NCBI RefSeq assembly: GCF_014651515.1
Contig: NZ_BMXA01000002.1
Coordinates: 1 to 64,000, forward strand
Reading direction: 5' to 3'
DNA from: Arenicella chitinivorans
GTDB taxonomy: Bacteria; Pseudomonadota; Gammaproteobacteria; Arenicellales; Arenicellaceae
DNA: 64,000 bases
This document shows positions 17,294 to 25,659 of the stretch, piece by piece. Position numbers and translations under genes: made by a program. The first letter of the stretch is position 1. Each line of letters opens with the position of its first letter. Under the pieces are notes generated by a model. It was not told where the DNA came from. It was given only the letters and a program-made list of their open reading frames with translations, and searched no databases.

Positions 17294-17369
17294 GGTCAAA
17301 AGTAAATAGTAAGGCAAAACATAAACGCTTTTTTTGGGATGCGCTGTCCCTTAAAGTTACGGAGGACAT

Positions 17370-18353
17370 ATGTCAAAGACGTTAGAGGAGGTCGCAAATG
17401 ATCTTGTTGATCTACTTAATGGCGAAACAGATAAGCTAAAGAAAAAATACGATAAGAACGTTGTCGATGAATTAAACGAGATATTCACTGGAGACCCAAA
17501 GGCGCTTCAGAAAAAATACCAAAATGAAGCTTACGATAAATATGTTGAAAAGTTCTCTTCCTCCATTCCCTTGTGGAAGTTGAATGATAAAGAGTGGGTG
17601 CATTGTAGAAAGGAAGTTTGGCAGCGAATTATTGAAAGAGAGAAAGGGGAGCGTAATGATTTTGTCAAATCCTATTGGGAAGAAGCCGGCCGCTTCTTTC
17701 TAAGAGCGAAACCCAGAAAGAACGACTCAGTAATATATGTCTACCGGCGTATGGCATACACGCCGTTTTCATCTGTGGAAGAAATACGAGAGCTCTATAT
17801 GAACGAGCATGTTTCGCTGAGAAGAAATTTGCATGAACAACTCCTATCCTACGCATCTCGAACATACAGAGCCGTTCCTGAAGAGTTTTATCGGGTAAAA
17901 CTTATCGCTGATGCTTTGTATTGCAAGGAATATGTGGCAAAAAAATCCCCTATGGGACACGCAAATACACCCAAATTTTCGGTTTTTTATCCTCGAGATT
18001 TTATAATTCGTTATACAGGAGAAGTCAGAAAGTACCTTAATCGTTCTGATTCAACCCATCTTGAGAAACTCAGTCAAGTTCAGAATCTGCAATGGAATGG
18101 CCATGAAAGAAGCTTTGCGGAAGTCACTATCGATTATTTTCTGGGGAGTTTAGAATACGCAGTAAATAACAACACTGATGAATATGGTGGCGTGATCACT
18201 GAGACAGGCATTGAAGGAGTTAATCAAATGTGCGAACTGATTGAATCTTATAGTCCAGATATACACGATGAAAATCGAGATAAATATGTCGAAGTGGCAT
18301 GCAGTAGTATCCTGGAGAATGATGCGGTTAAGAAAGTTCGTGCAAGGGTGTGA
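17370..18353 (+). CDS. Uncharacterised 327-residue cytosolic protein
   Basis: A strong ACGGAGGACAT ribosome site precedes the ATG. The protein is charged and mostly helical, with no signal peptide or membrane helix. Visible features are a lysine-rich helical start (LNGETDKLKKKYDKN), a WKLNDKEWVHCRKEVWQRI segment (about 69-87), HEQLLSYASRTYRAVPEEF near 155 and a C-terminal CELIESYSPD part. I do not recognise a family and see no nuclease or kinase motif. It is one of the longer genes in the cassette-like run. Confidence 0.6.
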   Translation: MSKTLEEVANDLVDLLNGETDKLKKKYDKNVVDELNEIFTGDPKALQKKYQNEAYDKYVEKFSSSIPLWKLNDKEWVHCRKEVWQRIIEREKGERNDFVKSYWEEAGRFFLRAKPRKNDSVIYVYRRMAYTPFSSVEEIRELYMNEHVSLRRNLHEQLLSYASRTYRAVPEEFYRVKLIADALYCKEYVAKKSPMGHANTPKFSVFYPRDFIIRYTGEVRKYLNRSDSTHLEKLSQVQNLQWNGHERSFAEVTIDYFLGSLEYAVNNNTDEYGGVITETGIEGVNQMCELIESYSPDIHDENRDKYVEVACSSILENDAVKKVRARV

Positions 18354-18534
18354 CAAGACCATGAAATTTTCTTCCTACGGTCACCGGACGCTAATAGCCT
18401 AGCTACGTTTTATGCGTTTAGTGCCGAATACATGATTTCTATTTAGACACACAAAGTCACAGGCGCTCCTCGATTTCCGCAAAGCGGTGTTACGCGAATT
18501 TGGAAAGCGAATGATTTAAACAAAGGAGAAGTAA

Positions 18535-19488
18535 ATGGAAAACGTAGTTAAGATGGCTGGTAATTTTGCAGCGCACGCTATCTTGAGCGTATCTGACGGG
18601 GAAACGTTAATACCGATAGTTGGATTATTAGACGCTGAAGATCAACAGAGTATGAGAAGAATGGTAATGGGCTCTGTTGAGGCATTGGCTGCGGGTGAAC
18701 ACCTGCTAAACAATTTCACTCCAGAGTACAAAGGTGCCGCTTTTATTAAGGATGGATTGGTAACTTTAGAGACTGGAAAGACTGATTCGCTAATTGTAGA
18801 TATAAGGTTTAGCGATGATAGCGCAAAGAAAATTCAGTTTTTAATACCCTACAGAAATGCCAATCACGAGAAAGGCTTTGCAGTCCACAGATTAAAGATT
18901 TCTGAAGCCACAGGCTTTTCTCAAGATGAATTTAATTTGCTAGCCGATGCATTTTTTGATGGATTAGAGTCTCATCCTGAGGGAGGAAAAATATGGAACG
19001 AAAAATATGTAGACCAAGCAGGAGTTAGTACTGGGCATTACGGTGAAGAAAATACAGAATTTTCCAATGAAGATTTCGAAAAGCTAAAACAAGCTCCTTT
19101 TTTGATATTCTTTTTAGTTGCAGCAGCTGATGGCAGTATCGATAAAAAAGAAGTGAGAGAATTTATGGAAGTGCTTTCGAATCCAGAGATTTTGAACAAC
19201 CCACTTTTGAATAGAATAATTACGAATGTAATTAACCAGATACCGAGCGTAATTTCAGATATGGCCACTAAAGAAATAGACTATATTTCGGAACTAGCTC
19301 AATTAAAATTTATAGCAGATAGCAGTCTACCTGATGATCAAGCAAATCATTTCAAAATTTCTTTGCTGCTTCTGGGTAAGAAAATTGCTGAAGCTTCCGG
19401 TGGATTTTTTGGCTTTGGAAGTAAGATTAGTAAAGAAGAAAAAGGTGCGCTGGCAGCAATTGCTGTGTGTTTAGGTATCAGGGCTTAA
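18535..19488 (+). CDS. Protein with C-terminal TerB-like domain
   Basis: A 317-residue soluble protein. The N-terminal half (1-150) is alpha-beta and unassigned. The C-terminal half begins PFLIFFLVAAADGSIDKKE (about residue 182), the signature of the TerB-like helical, metal-binding fold, and ends FGFGSKISKEEKGALAAIAVCLG, a second helix of the same kind. TerB-like domains occur in tellurite-resistance and stress or phage-defence systems, but no ter genes are adjacent. AAAGGAGAAG precedes the ATG. Its role here is unknown. Confidence 0.65.
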   Translation: MENVVKMAGNFAAHAILSVSDGETLIPIVGLLDAEDQQSMRRMVMGSVEALAAGEHLLNNFTPEYKGAAFIKDGLVTLETGKTDSLIVDIRFSDDSAKKIQFLIPYRNANHEKGFAVHRLKISEATGFSQDEFNLLADAFFDGLESHPEGGKIWNEKYVDQAGVSTGHYGEENTEFSNEDFEKLKQAPFLIFFLVAAADGSIDKKEVREFMEVLSNPEILNNPLLNRIITNVINQIPSVISDMATKEIDYISELAQLKFIADSSLPDDQANHFKISLLLLGKKIAEASGGFFGFGSKISKEEKGALAAIAVCLGIRA

Positions 19489-19694
19489 GCAATGCACGAC
19501 GGATGCCGGTTTTGAATTCCGCATAACTTTAAGTTAGTTCTGGATTGGACCAATGGTTGGGACACACAGCCATCAGAGTGCAAAATTTGGCAGAAAAGAT
19601 TGTAATGCAAACTTAACAAGCACGGTCCATTTAGATGTTTCGCAAGTACGATATCGTTAATTAATAAATTCTAAGAAACATAAAACGAGGCCTG

Positions 19695-20297
19695 ATGATG
19701 GAAATTTCACTAAAACAAAACCTTCGTATCATAGCTCTCCTGCTGTTTTTGGTTGTGACCACGCAGGCTGTGTACACGGCCTTGCATGTGGTTGCGAATG
19801 ACGTCCCACGTCGGTGGCTCTGGGGCTTGGAGGCTCTGATTTTTGTATTGCTAGCGGCCTTTGCGGGCTCTATGTTGGTGCAAATAAAAAACTACGCACT
19901 GGGCTTTGCCGCGGTGTTTGCCAGTGCGGTATTGAACGTTGTGCAAGTCGGTGTTGGTTTGACTCAATTTGGTCCATTTTTCGAGGCAGCCAAGAGTGCA
20001 GAAGCATTTGCTCCCGCTGCAAGTGCCGTAGTTGCTTATTCGTTCTTTATTTATAACGCCGCTAAAGTGTTGCTGGGTTTATCGGCTGTTGTATTTGGCC
20101 TGGTGGTTGCCAAGCAGGGCGCAAACTTCCTGGGCAAGCTAACCGCTTTGGTTGGTCTTGTCGCGATCGTGGCCAATACGATCGCCATGATGTTTGGTCG
20201 TATTGACGCCGTACCGTCTGGCGCGACTGGTGTGCTCGCGACCCTATTATTGGCAGTTTGTGTGCTTAAGTTAGAAGCCGAAGACAAAGCAACTTAA
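19695..20297 (+). CDS. Six-helix membrane protein, unknown
   Basis: A 200-residue, alanine- and valine-rich membrane protein with about six helices. ACGAGG lies before the ATG; the next ATG is one codon later. Its codon use is richer in G and C than that of the neighbouring short genes, so it may come from a different source or belong to the resident chromosome. No family recognised. Confidence 0.6.
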   Translation: MMEISLKQNLRIIALLLFLVVTTQAVYTALHVVANDVPRRWLWGLEALIFVLLAAFAGSMLVQIKNYALGFAAVFASAVLNVVQVGVGLTQFGPFFEAAKSAEAFAPAASAVVAYSFFIYNAAKVLLGLSAVVFGLVVAKQGANFLGKLTALVGLVAIVANTIAMMFGRIDAVPSGATGVLATLLLAVCVLKLEAEDKAT

Positions 20298-20474
20298 TTG
20301 TTGAGTACGCCGAAAAAATAAGGCAACTAGGGCGTCCAGGGTTCAGATAATTACTGATTCGAGACGCCTTATATCTTGGAAAAAAATCTCCTTGATTCGG
20401 GTTCAGAACAATAAGGACGCGATTGCGAGCGTGCACGGTTGTTATCAACGTCAGCTGGATTGAACTCCAACAGC

Positions 20475-20500
20475 GATTCTTCGCTGCGCTCAGAATGACA
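20475..20500. repeat. Dispersed palindromic repeat
   Basis: GATTCTTCGCTGCGCTCAGA, then ATGACA: ATTCT and AGAAT form the stem. The sequence matches a repeat type that turns up in many unrelated proteobacterial genomes. It is the only notable element in the 300-bp gap 20298-20597. Confidence 0.55.
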
Positions 20501-20597
20501 AGGATATTTGTGGCGAGTAGAACGGAAATTGTTTTTCGTTTCCTTCCAGCGACCTTGGTTTGATTCGAATGGTTAATAACTAGCTCGTGCTGCCCAG

Positions 20598-20768
20598 CTA
20601 AAACCAATTTTTAATGGTGCACCACCAATCGCACGAGGGGGTATCATCTTCCACTTCGGTATCGGTGTTATCGTCTTCACTCGCTAACACCGCGTTCGAA
20701 CTAAGCGAACCAATAGTTACTGACATAGTTAACAACGCACTTAGTAGCAAAAGTTTGAGGTTTTTCAT
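20598..20768 (-). CDS. Small secreted acidic peptide ending in a Cys/Trp-rich tail
   Basis: A 56-residue product. GAGAAA precedes the ATG at 20768. The signal peptide (about 1-30) is followed by a probable cleavage after VLA. The mature peptide would be about 26 residues: an acidic half (SEDDNTDTEVEDD) and a C-terminal CDWWCTIKNWF. It is the only minus-strand gene among the cassette-like plus-strand genes. The family is unknown. An extracellular peptide, bacteriocin-like product or periplasmic micro-protein are all possible. Confidence 0.55.
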   Translation of the reverse strand: MKNLKLLLLSALLTMSVTIGSLSSNAVLASEDDNTDTEVEDDTPSCDWWCTIKNWF

Positions 20769-20905
20769 TATTTTCTCGGACCTAGGGGCATTTCCATGTT
20801 TAGATAGTAGACCTAACATAACAAATGTGGCCGGCTATAGGCTAAATATAAGCGTCTAAGTAATCGCTTTGCCTGACTTTGGCGTTCAATATCGTGGCAT
20901 CCGAT

Positions 20906-20941
20906 GGGTGTCCAACTTTAGTTTGTTAACTTTAGTTTGTT
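20906..20941 (+). repeat. GGGTGTCC followed by a perfect 14-bp tandem duplication
   Basis: GGGTGTCC at 20906-20913, then AACTTTAGTTTGTT at 20914-20927 and again at 20928-20941. It lies in the 303-bp gap 20769-21071, together with an attC-like element. Confidence 0.75.
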
Positions 20942-20969
20942 AGAATCGATACTTGAAAATTGAGAAAGT

Positions 20970-21064
20970 GCATAACAAAACAGCTGATGCCTGCCTGCGA
21001 GTGAGAACGGACCTCTATATGGGGCTCTTGCTATTAAGCACGCCCAGTGAGCACGGCGGTAGGT
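20970..21064 (+). other. attC-like element before a small membrane protein gene
   Basis: GCATAAC (six of seven to RYYYAAC) at 20970-20976 and GGTAGGT (six of seven to GTTRRRY) at 21058-21064, 95 bp apart. The next gene starts 8 bp later. The fold of the interior was not computed. Confidence 0.35.
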
Positions 21065-21071
21065 ATATCTT

Positions 21072-21362
21072 ATGAAAAGCGATAGTTTCACTGAAGAAGA
21101 GCTGAATTATATAAAGGAGCTGTCGCTGCAACAGTCTACGTTAAAGCAAGTCTATTTTTATGCTTGTGTTTTAATAGCCCCTTTAGCTTTTGCTATTTAC
21201 GGGTTCATAAACAGCGACGTGCTTGCAATGCTAATTGCGTTTTTAGGGCTTATGGTATTTGTGGCTTGGTTTTTATCCCAATCATTGAGCGGGGGCAGGT
21301 TGTTGAATGTGATCTGTCAAAAAATCGTGCAAAATTTGGAATCCAGTTCCAATGAACAATGA
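21072..21362 (+). CDS. Two-helix membrane protein, unknown
   Basis: A 96-residue protein: a charged N-terminal helix (EEELNYIKELSLQQSTLKQ), a hairpin of two membrane helices (about 27-70) and a cytosolic C-terminal helix with ICQKIVQNLES. No clear ribosome site, only GGTAGG further upstream in the attC-like end. Cassette-like setting. Confidence 0.5.
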   Translation: MKSDSFTEEELNYIKELSLQQSTLKQVYFYACVLIAPLAFAIYGFINSDVLAMLIAFLGLMVFVAWFLSQSLSGGRLLNVICQKIVQNLESSSNEQ

Positions 21363-21364
21363 GT

Positions 21365-21464
21365 AGCTAACAAAGGCGATGGTTAATAATCCACTAGCAA
21401 GCTGTGTTTTTATGCCATTCGTGTCTGACCACAATGTGTGCGTCAAACTATGGCTGCGTTAAAA
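21365..21464 (+). other. attC-like element, VCR-like layout
   Basis: AGCTAAC starts two bases after the stop codon and the element closes with GCGTTAAAA (GTTAAAA, six of seven to GTTRRRY). The 100-bp size and the TAACAA...GCGTTA ends resemble the repeats of Vibrio chromosomal integrons. Confidence 0.4.
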
Positions 21465-21539
21465 GTGAGGAATAAGGTTTTGGCTCAGCTCTGTTTCTTT
21501 CTCCCCAATTTCTATTTGCGACACTAGCCAATTTTCCAG

Positions 21540-21947
21540 ATGAAAGAGATCATTAAATACGCTGCAATTTACTTCATTGTTGTATTTTCTTTCGGGTTTG
21601 TTTTGGGAACGATTAGGGTGCTTTTATTGGTCCCCAATCTAGGCGAGCAAACTGCAGAATTAATTGAGGCGCCATTTATGGTGTTGGTGAGTTTTATGGC
21701 GGCGTGCTTTATTCGGAACTTGTCAAAAGAAAAGCTGAATTCAAACGATCTCCTGCTGGTTGGCTTTTTAGCACTGGGGTATTTGTTGGCCGTTGAGCTT
21801 TCGGTTGTACTCTGGGTGCGCGAGCTATCGGTCAGCGAATTTGTTCAATCAAGATATTCGATTGCGGGTATTGCGTACTTAGTGTCACTAATTCTGTATT
21901 CTCTATTTCCGTACTTTGTTTCAAAGCAATCCAAGGTAACTCAGTAG
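21540..21947 (+). CDS. Four-helix membrane protein of cassette type
   Basis: A 135-residue membrane protein with four helices (about 6-28, 43-60, 72-92, 108-128) and the segment GTIRVLLLVPNLGEQTAELIEAPFM split between helices one and two. Similar short proteins are frequent in integron cassettes. No catalytic motif is visible. It is the last gene of the plus-strand run; the gene that follows is on the other strand. Confidence 0.55.
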   Translation: MKEIIKYAAIYFIVVFSFGFVLGTIRVLLLVPNLGEQTAELIEAPFMVLVSFMAACFIRNLSKEKLNSNDLLLVGFLALGYLLAVELSVVLWVRELSVSEFVQSRYSIAGIAYLVSLILYSLFPYFVSKQSKVTQ

Positions 21948-22031
21948 TTGCCAAGCACATAGCCGCATTGTGGCTTCTCGCTTGTTTATTGCAGCTTGTC
22001 ATCATTTTTATATGTGCCTCCACATCTATCG

Positions 22032-22865
22032 TTAAATTCTCGGCAGCCACATACCCATAGTTGCGCCGAATATGCCGAGCATCATAATCAGACACAGCAT
22101 CACGATTGTGGTGGCGGTGGCCAATTTTTGGATTGCCGAACCTGTAGTTTGTGCTCGAAAATAACACTCGAGAAAGAGTATTGGCATGATATAGACCGTT
22201 AGGTACAACACGGTTAGGAAGGGACCTGAGAAACTCAGTGGGTCAAAACCAACCGGTTTTCCATGTATGCTCAACCAAGCCATCATTCCCACGCGAAAAA
22301 ACCACACGCCGCTAACCGCCACAAACAAACGTAAAGCCCAGCGGCGATGATTCGCAAACTTCCTCTGCCGAGCAAACCGAAATGCCAAAGCCGCACAGGT
22401 CAGAATGATGGCACCATTAAGCATTAGCGTTACATGACCGACTAGGTCACCGACCACTTTTTCATGGCGCGTGATAATCATGAACGCACCGCTTAAACTC
22501 ATAATGACGGCGGTTAATACATAGAGTCTGCCGTTCCACCTGTGCAGTGCCGGCACTTTACTGCGGATGACCGGTAAAAGTTGCAACAAACCGCCAAGTG
22601 TTATAACGGCCGCCAATAACACGTGGCCAATGACAGCGATGTTCCCCCAATAGTCTCCTTCAATATGGCCAGCTGGCATTACCGTGTTAAATCGGGCCGT
22701 GTCGTTGCTGAGCGTGGCTGTATAGTACAACGCCACAATATAGTAGGAAAAAATAACTTGCCCAACGAGTACGGTCGCAAACCAGAACTTGGCAGCCAAG
22801 TTGAGCGCTATGGAGGGGAACGGAGCAGATTGCCATTTAGAGAGTGGCGTCGATTGTGTTGTCAT
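22032..22865 (-). CDS. DUF2306 membrane protein
   Basis: A 277-residue integral membrane protein with about seven helices. Conserved histidines sit in helix contexts typical of DUF2306 and cytochrome-b-like transporters: GHVLLAAVITLGG, HRWNGRLYVLTAV, HVTLMLNGAI and NHRRWALRLFV. The family has no proven function. It is divergent from an AraC-family regulator gene, which may control it. Confidence 0.75.
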   Translation of the reverse strand: MTTQSTPLSKWQSAPFPSIALNLAAKFWFATVLVGQVIFSYYIVALYYTATLSNDTARFNTVMPAGHIEGDYWGNIAVIGHVLLAAVITLGGLLQLLPVIRSKVPALHRWNGRLYVLTAVIMSLSGAFMIITRHEKVVGDLVGHVTLMLNGAIILTCAALAFRFARQRKFANHRRWALRLFVAVSGVWFFRVGMMAWLSIHGKPVGFDPLSFSGPFLTVLYLTVYIMPILFLECYFRAQTTGSAIQKLATATTIVMLCLIMMLGIFGATMGMWLPRI

Positions 22866-23072
22866 AGTTTTTAGGATCTACTTGGTTTTAGTGTGACTAA
22901 CAGGGTGCCCTATACACCTTAGGCTAGTGTTCCGGGCGATGTGTTAGACTTCTTTTAGGTGCTGTGGTTTTTTCAACAGATTGGCCAAGTATCGTGATGT
23001 TAAGAATACATATCTTGCCGTTTTGGAAATCGACCAGTTTTGTTTTCTGCGGCATGTGTCTTGGTAAAGGTT

Positions 23073-24134
23073 ATGAGAACTAATAGTTTAATTCGGCCAG
23101 TGAACAGTTCGGCTCCTATGGAGGGTAGTGCGCCAGGAACCGAGGTGGTTTTTGAGAGACTATCCCACCGTTTCAAGCACATTGAACCGCTCGTTCTTGT
23201 TTGGTGGTGTTTTGTCATATCCACTCTGTGCTCGACCGCCAGCAGATTCTCCGCAGACCCTCCTAGTTTACTAACGGTTGGCTTGGTCACAGTAGGGTCT
23301 GGCGGTTGTGCCTGGTTTTGGTTGCTAAGTCGGTTACTGTTCCGTGACACTCAGAAACTAAGTAGGCGTGTTGTCAGTGTTGTTCCAATCGTTATTCTTA
23401 TTGAAGCTACTGGCGCTCTGACGTCCGTCTCTGGCCCCGGTGGTTTTGAAAATGAAGCTGGGCGAGTTCTTGGGAACGCGGCCTCCATGGTATGCATTGC
23501 GGCGATCGTATTTACGTTTATCGATGTGTTGCACGGATTTAAGCAGGTGCGCTCTGAGTCAGAGCGGCAATTTAGAGTGGTCTATATTGCTGCATTCAGT
23601 CTTTTGATACTGGTTGCCATCCTTTGGGCTTCGGGTGCGAATGCGAACTCAATTGCTGCAAAATGGAATGGGGCTTTATTAACCTTCTGCGCCTTGTTTG
23701 CTGTGTTCGGTAGTCGAATCGCGTTGCAATATCGGCTGCGTAATCCTCATCCCGCAGTACGCCATGACGCGGCCGACGGTGAGGCAACTGCACAATTAGC
23801 ACAGCGCATACTGCAGGCCATTAACGACGAGAAGGTGCTGACTACCTGTAATTTAAAAGTCTCTGACTTTGCTGATCAAATTGGTGAGCAGGAATATAAG
23901 GTGACGCGCTGTATAACTGGTCACCTTCAGTTCCGAAACTTTAACCATTTTTTAAATAGTTATCGGATTGATCGCGCTAAACGGATTTTCAATGATCAAG
24001 CGAAGTCAAATCTCAGTATCGCAACAGTGGCCTACGACTGTGGTTTTAACTCTCTAGGCCCATTTAATCGTGCTTTTCGGCAACAGACGGGCGTCACACC
24101 TCGAGAATATCGTCAGTCACAATCTGTGATTTAG
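23073..24134 (+). CDS. Membrane-bound AraC-family regulator
   Basis: A 353-residue protein with an N-terminal membrane region of about six helices (45-220) and a C-terminal AraC/XylS domain (about 250-350: KVSDFADQIGEQEYKVTRCI, SIATVAYDCGFNSLGPFNRAF, TGVTPREYR). Regulators of this build sense signals at the membrane. I chose ATG 23073 (AAAGG close by); ATG 23118 is possible. It is transcribed away from the DUF2306 gene. Confidence 0.8.
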   Translation: MRTNSLIRPVNSSAPMEGSAPGTEVVFERLSHRFKHIEPLVLVWWCFVISTLCSTASRFSADPPSLLTVGLVTVGSGGCAWFWLLSRLLFRDTQKLSRRVVSVVPIVILIEATGALTSVSGPGGFENEAGRVLGNAASMVCIAAIVFTFIDVLHGFKQVRSESERQFRVVYIAAFSLLILVAILWASGANANSIAAKWNGALLTFCALFAVFGSRIALQYRLRNPHPAVRHDAADGEATAQLAQRILQAINDEKVLTTCNLKVSDFADQIGEQEYKVTRCITGHLQFRNFNHFLNSYRIDRAKRIFNDQAKSNLSIATVAYDCGFNSLGPFNRAFRQQTGVTPREYRQSQSVI

Positions 24135-24166
24135 TGAGTTTTGAAGACAGTGCGTTTTTGCTTTAC

Positions 24167-24186
24167 ATATTCTTATATAGGAATAT
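24167..24186. promoter_or_regulatory. Inverted-repeat operator before the ArsR-type gene
   Basis: ATATTCTTATATAGGAATAT is a near-perfect dyad with arms ATATTC and GAATAT, ending 9 bp before the start codon of the ArsR-family gene. Self-binding at such a site is typical of the family. Confidence 0.55.
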
Positions 24187-24195
24187 AATGAGATA

Positions 24196-24537
24196 ATGCC
24201 CCGCACCGCGAATACCTACGATACGTTTACGGCGATTGCAGAACCGAAACGAAGAGAGCTGATCGAAAAATTGATCGGCCAAGAGTTGAGTGTTAACGAG
24301 TTAGTTCAAAAAACTCAGTGGAGTCAGCCAATGGTTTCGAAGCACCTGAGTGTGTTGAAGGCCGCTGGGTTGGTGACTGAACGGCGGAGTGGACGGCATC
24401 GGTTCTATTCTGTGAGAGCGGAAAAGTTGCAGCCCATTCAAATATGGGTACGCCAGTTTGAGCGACATTGGATTAGACAGTTCGATCAACTCGACGAATA
24501 TCTTTCTGAAATACAAAAAAAGGATGAAATCAGATGA
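24196..24537 (+). CDS. ArsR-family transcriptional regulator
   Basis: A 113-residue winged-helix protein: AIAEPKRRELIEKLIG (helices 1-2), ELSVNELVQKTQWSQPMVSKHLSVLKAAGLV (helix-turn-helix) and RRSGRHRFYSV (wing). No metal-binding cysteines are present, so it is the metal-free type that pairs with SRPBCC genes. It overlaps the next gene by 4 bp (ATGA) and has a dyad operator just upstream. Confidence 0.9.
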   Translation: MPRTANTYDTFTAIAEPKRRELIEKLIGQELSVNELVQKTQWSQPMVSKHLSVLKAAGLVTERRSGRHRFYSVRAEKLQPIQIWVRQFERHWIRQFDQLDEYLSEIQKKDEIR

Positions 24538-25034
24538 ATGCCATAACGGTAGTACCAGCAACATTAAAGCGAGCGTTCAACGCGCCACAAAAATTGGTCT
24601 ACGAAGCATGGACTCAGGAACAACACTTATGTCAGTGGCAAGTACCGAATTCCGAGGTTTCCTGCGTTTACCGGTCAGCAGACATCCGCTCCGGAGGTTC
24701 GGCTTTATATAAAATGGTGATGCCCAGTGGCAAGGAAATGTGGCTATTAACCAAATATCATGACTTAAATCCGTATGATCGAATTGTTTTTACGCAATAC
24801 GAGTCCAATGAAAATGGCGATGTTTTGTCGCCCTCAATGCCAAACTGGCCGAAGGAAATTCGAGCGACGATTAATTTGAATGAGGTAGACGGTGTCACTT
24901 ATATGGAGTTCGTCTGGCAACCAGTGAATCCAACGCAAGCCGAAGCAGACGCTTGGGAGTCATCTCGTGCACAGTTTAGTAACGGTTGGGGCGGTAGCTT
25001 TGAGTTGCTCGCTGGATACTTGGCACAGAACTGA
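24534..25034 (+). CDS. SRPBCC (AHSA1-like) protein
   Basis: A 166-residue START-like protein. LKRAFNAPQKLVYEAWTQEQHLCQWQ at the start (quoted in parts: FNAPQKLVYEAWT, then a W-rich LCQW), YRSADIRSGGSALYKM, a helix near the end (AQFSNGWGGSFELLAGYL). AHSA1-like proteins bind hydrophobic ligands; those encoded with ArsR regulators are thought to act in stress or xenobiotic response. Translationally coupled to the regulator. Confidence 0.85.
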   Translation: MNAITVVPATLKRAFNAPQKLVYEAWTQEQHLCQWQVPNSEVSCVYRSADIRSGGSALYKMVMPSGKEMWLLTKYHDLNPYDRIVFTQYESNENGDVLSPSMPNWPKEIRATINLNEVDGVTYMEFVWQPVNPTQAEADAWESSRAQFSNGWGGSFELLAGYLAQN

Positions 25035-25139
25035 CCGCCCCGAGGGTCGAAAAATATCACCTGGTGTGGCGGTCCTATTATTTAAGCGGGTTAAGATTCA
25101 CACAAGGAGATTGCAAGCGAACTGCGCTGACGGTCAGGT

Positions 25140-25570
25140 ATGACGACGAAACTTGAAGCAAGCTACAGACTGGCAGTGGCCAATCAGCTGTCGTTTGTGG
25201 CGGCATTTCTCGGAGGCGTGTCTGCCATAATTCTGGTGCGCGTGTTGATCTTCACCGCCAATAAAGGAGCAATTGAACATCTCGTCGGCGCGTCGTCAAC
25301 TATGGCGTGTGGGCATTTGATTGCGGTGATTTCTGCCTAGCGGTTAACGATTTGCTTTAATCCGGACTTGCCATTCGTCCCTGATCCGAGCAAGTTAGAA
25401 ACTTTATGGAACGGCATGATCGCGGGCTATAGCATTGGGGTTTTAGGGTTGATCGCGAGTATTGGGTGTCTGGCTGGGTTAGGTCAAAGAGAATGGGGTT
25501 GATTACCAGCACCTTTGCATTAATCGCGGTGATCTATTTTTCAACGACAAGTATTTACAGCCCATACTAA
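25140..25570 (+). pseudogene. Decayed membrane-protein gene
   Basis: The frame opening at 25140 encodes two membrane helices and meets TAG at 25338-25340. The same frame continues beyond it with coding character (FNPDLPFVPDPSKLETLWNG, then a hydrophobic GYSIGVLGLIASIGCLAGLG) to about 25501. A further shift then gives ITSTFALIAVIYFSTTS and a stop at 25570. So a product of about 140 residues is broken by one in-frame stop and one frameshift. The ancestor was a polytopic membrane protein of unknown family. Confidence 0.5.
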
Positions 25571-25607
25571 GCTTTGAAATCTGAGTTGGGCGGCATACTG
25601 GTCAAAC

Positions 25608-25636
25608 AAAAAGCCCCCGGCATGCCGAGGGCTTCT
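25608..25636 (-). terminator. Rho-independent terminator of the BON protein gene
   Basis: AAGCCCCCGG and CCGAGGGCTT form a 10-bp stem (one mismatch) with a CATG loop. On the minus strand the stem is followed by TTTTTG. It lies 24 bp after the BON gene stop. Confidence 0.8.
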
Positions 25637-25659
25637 GAGTGAAGTCAGTCAAACTCAGC

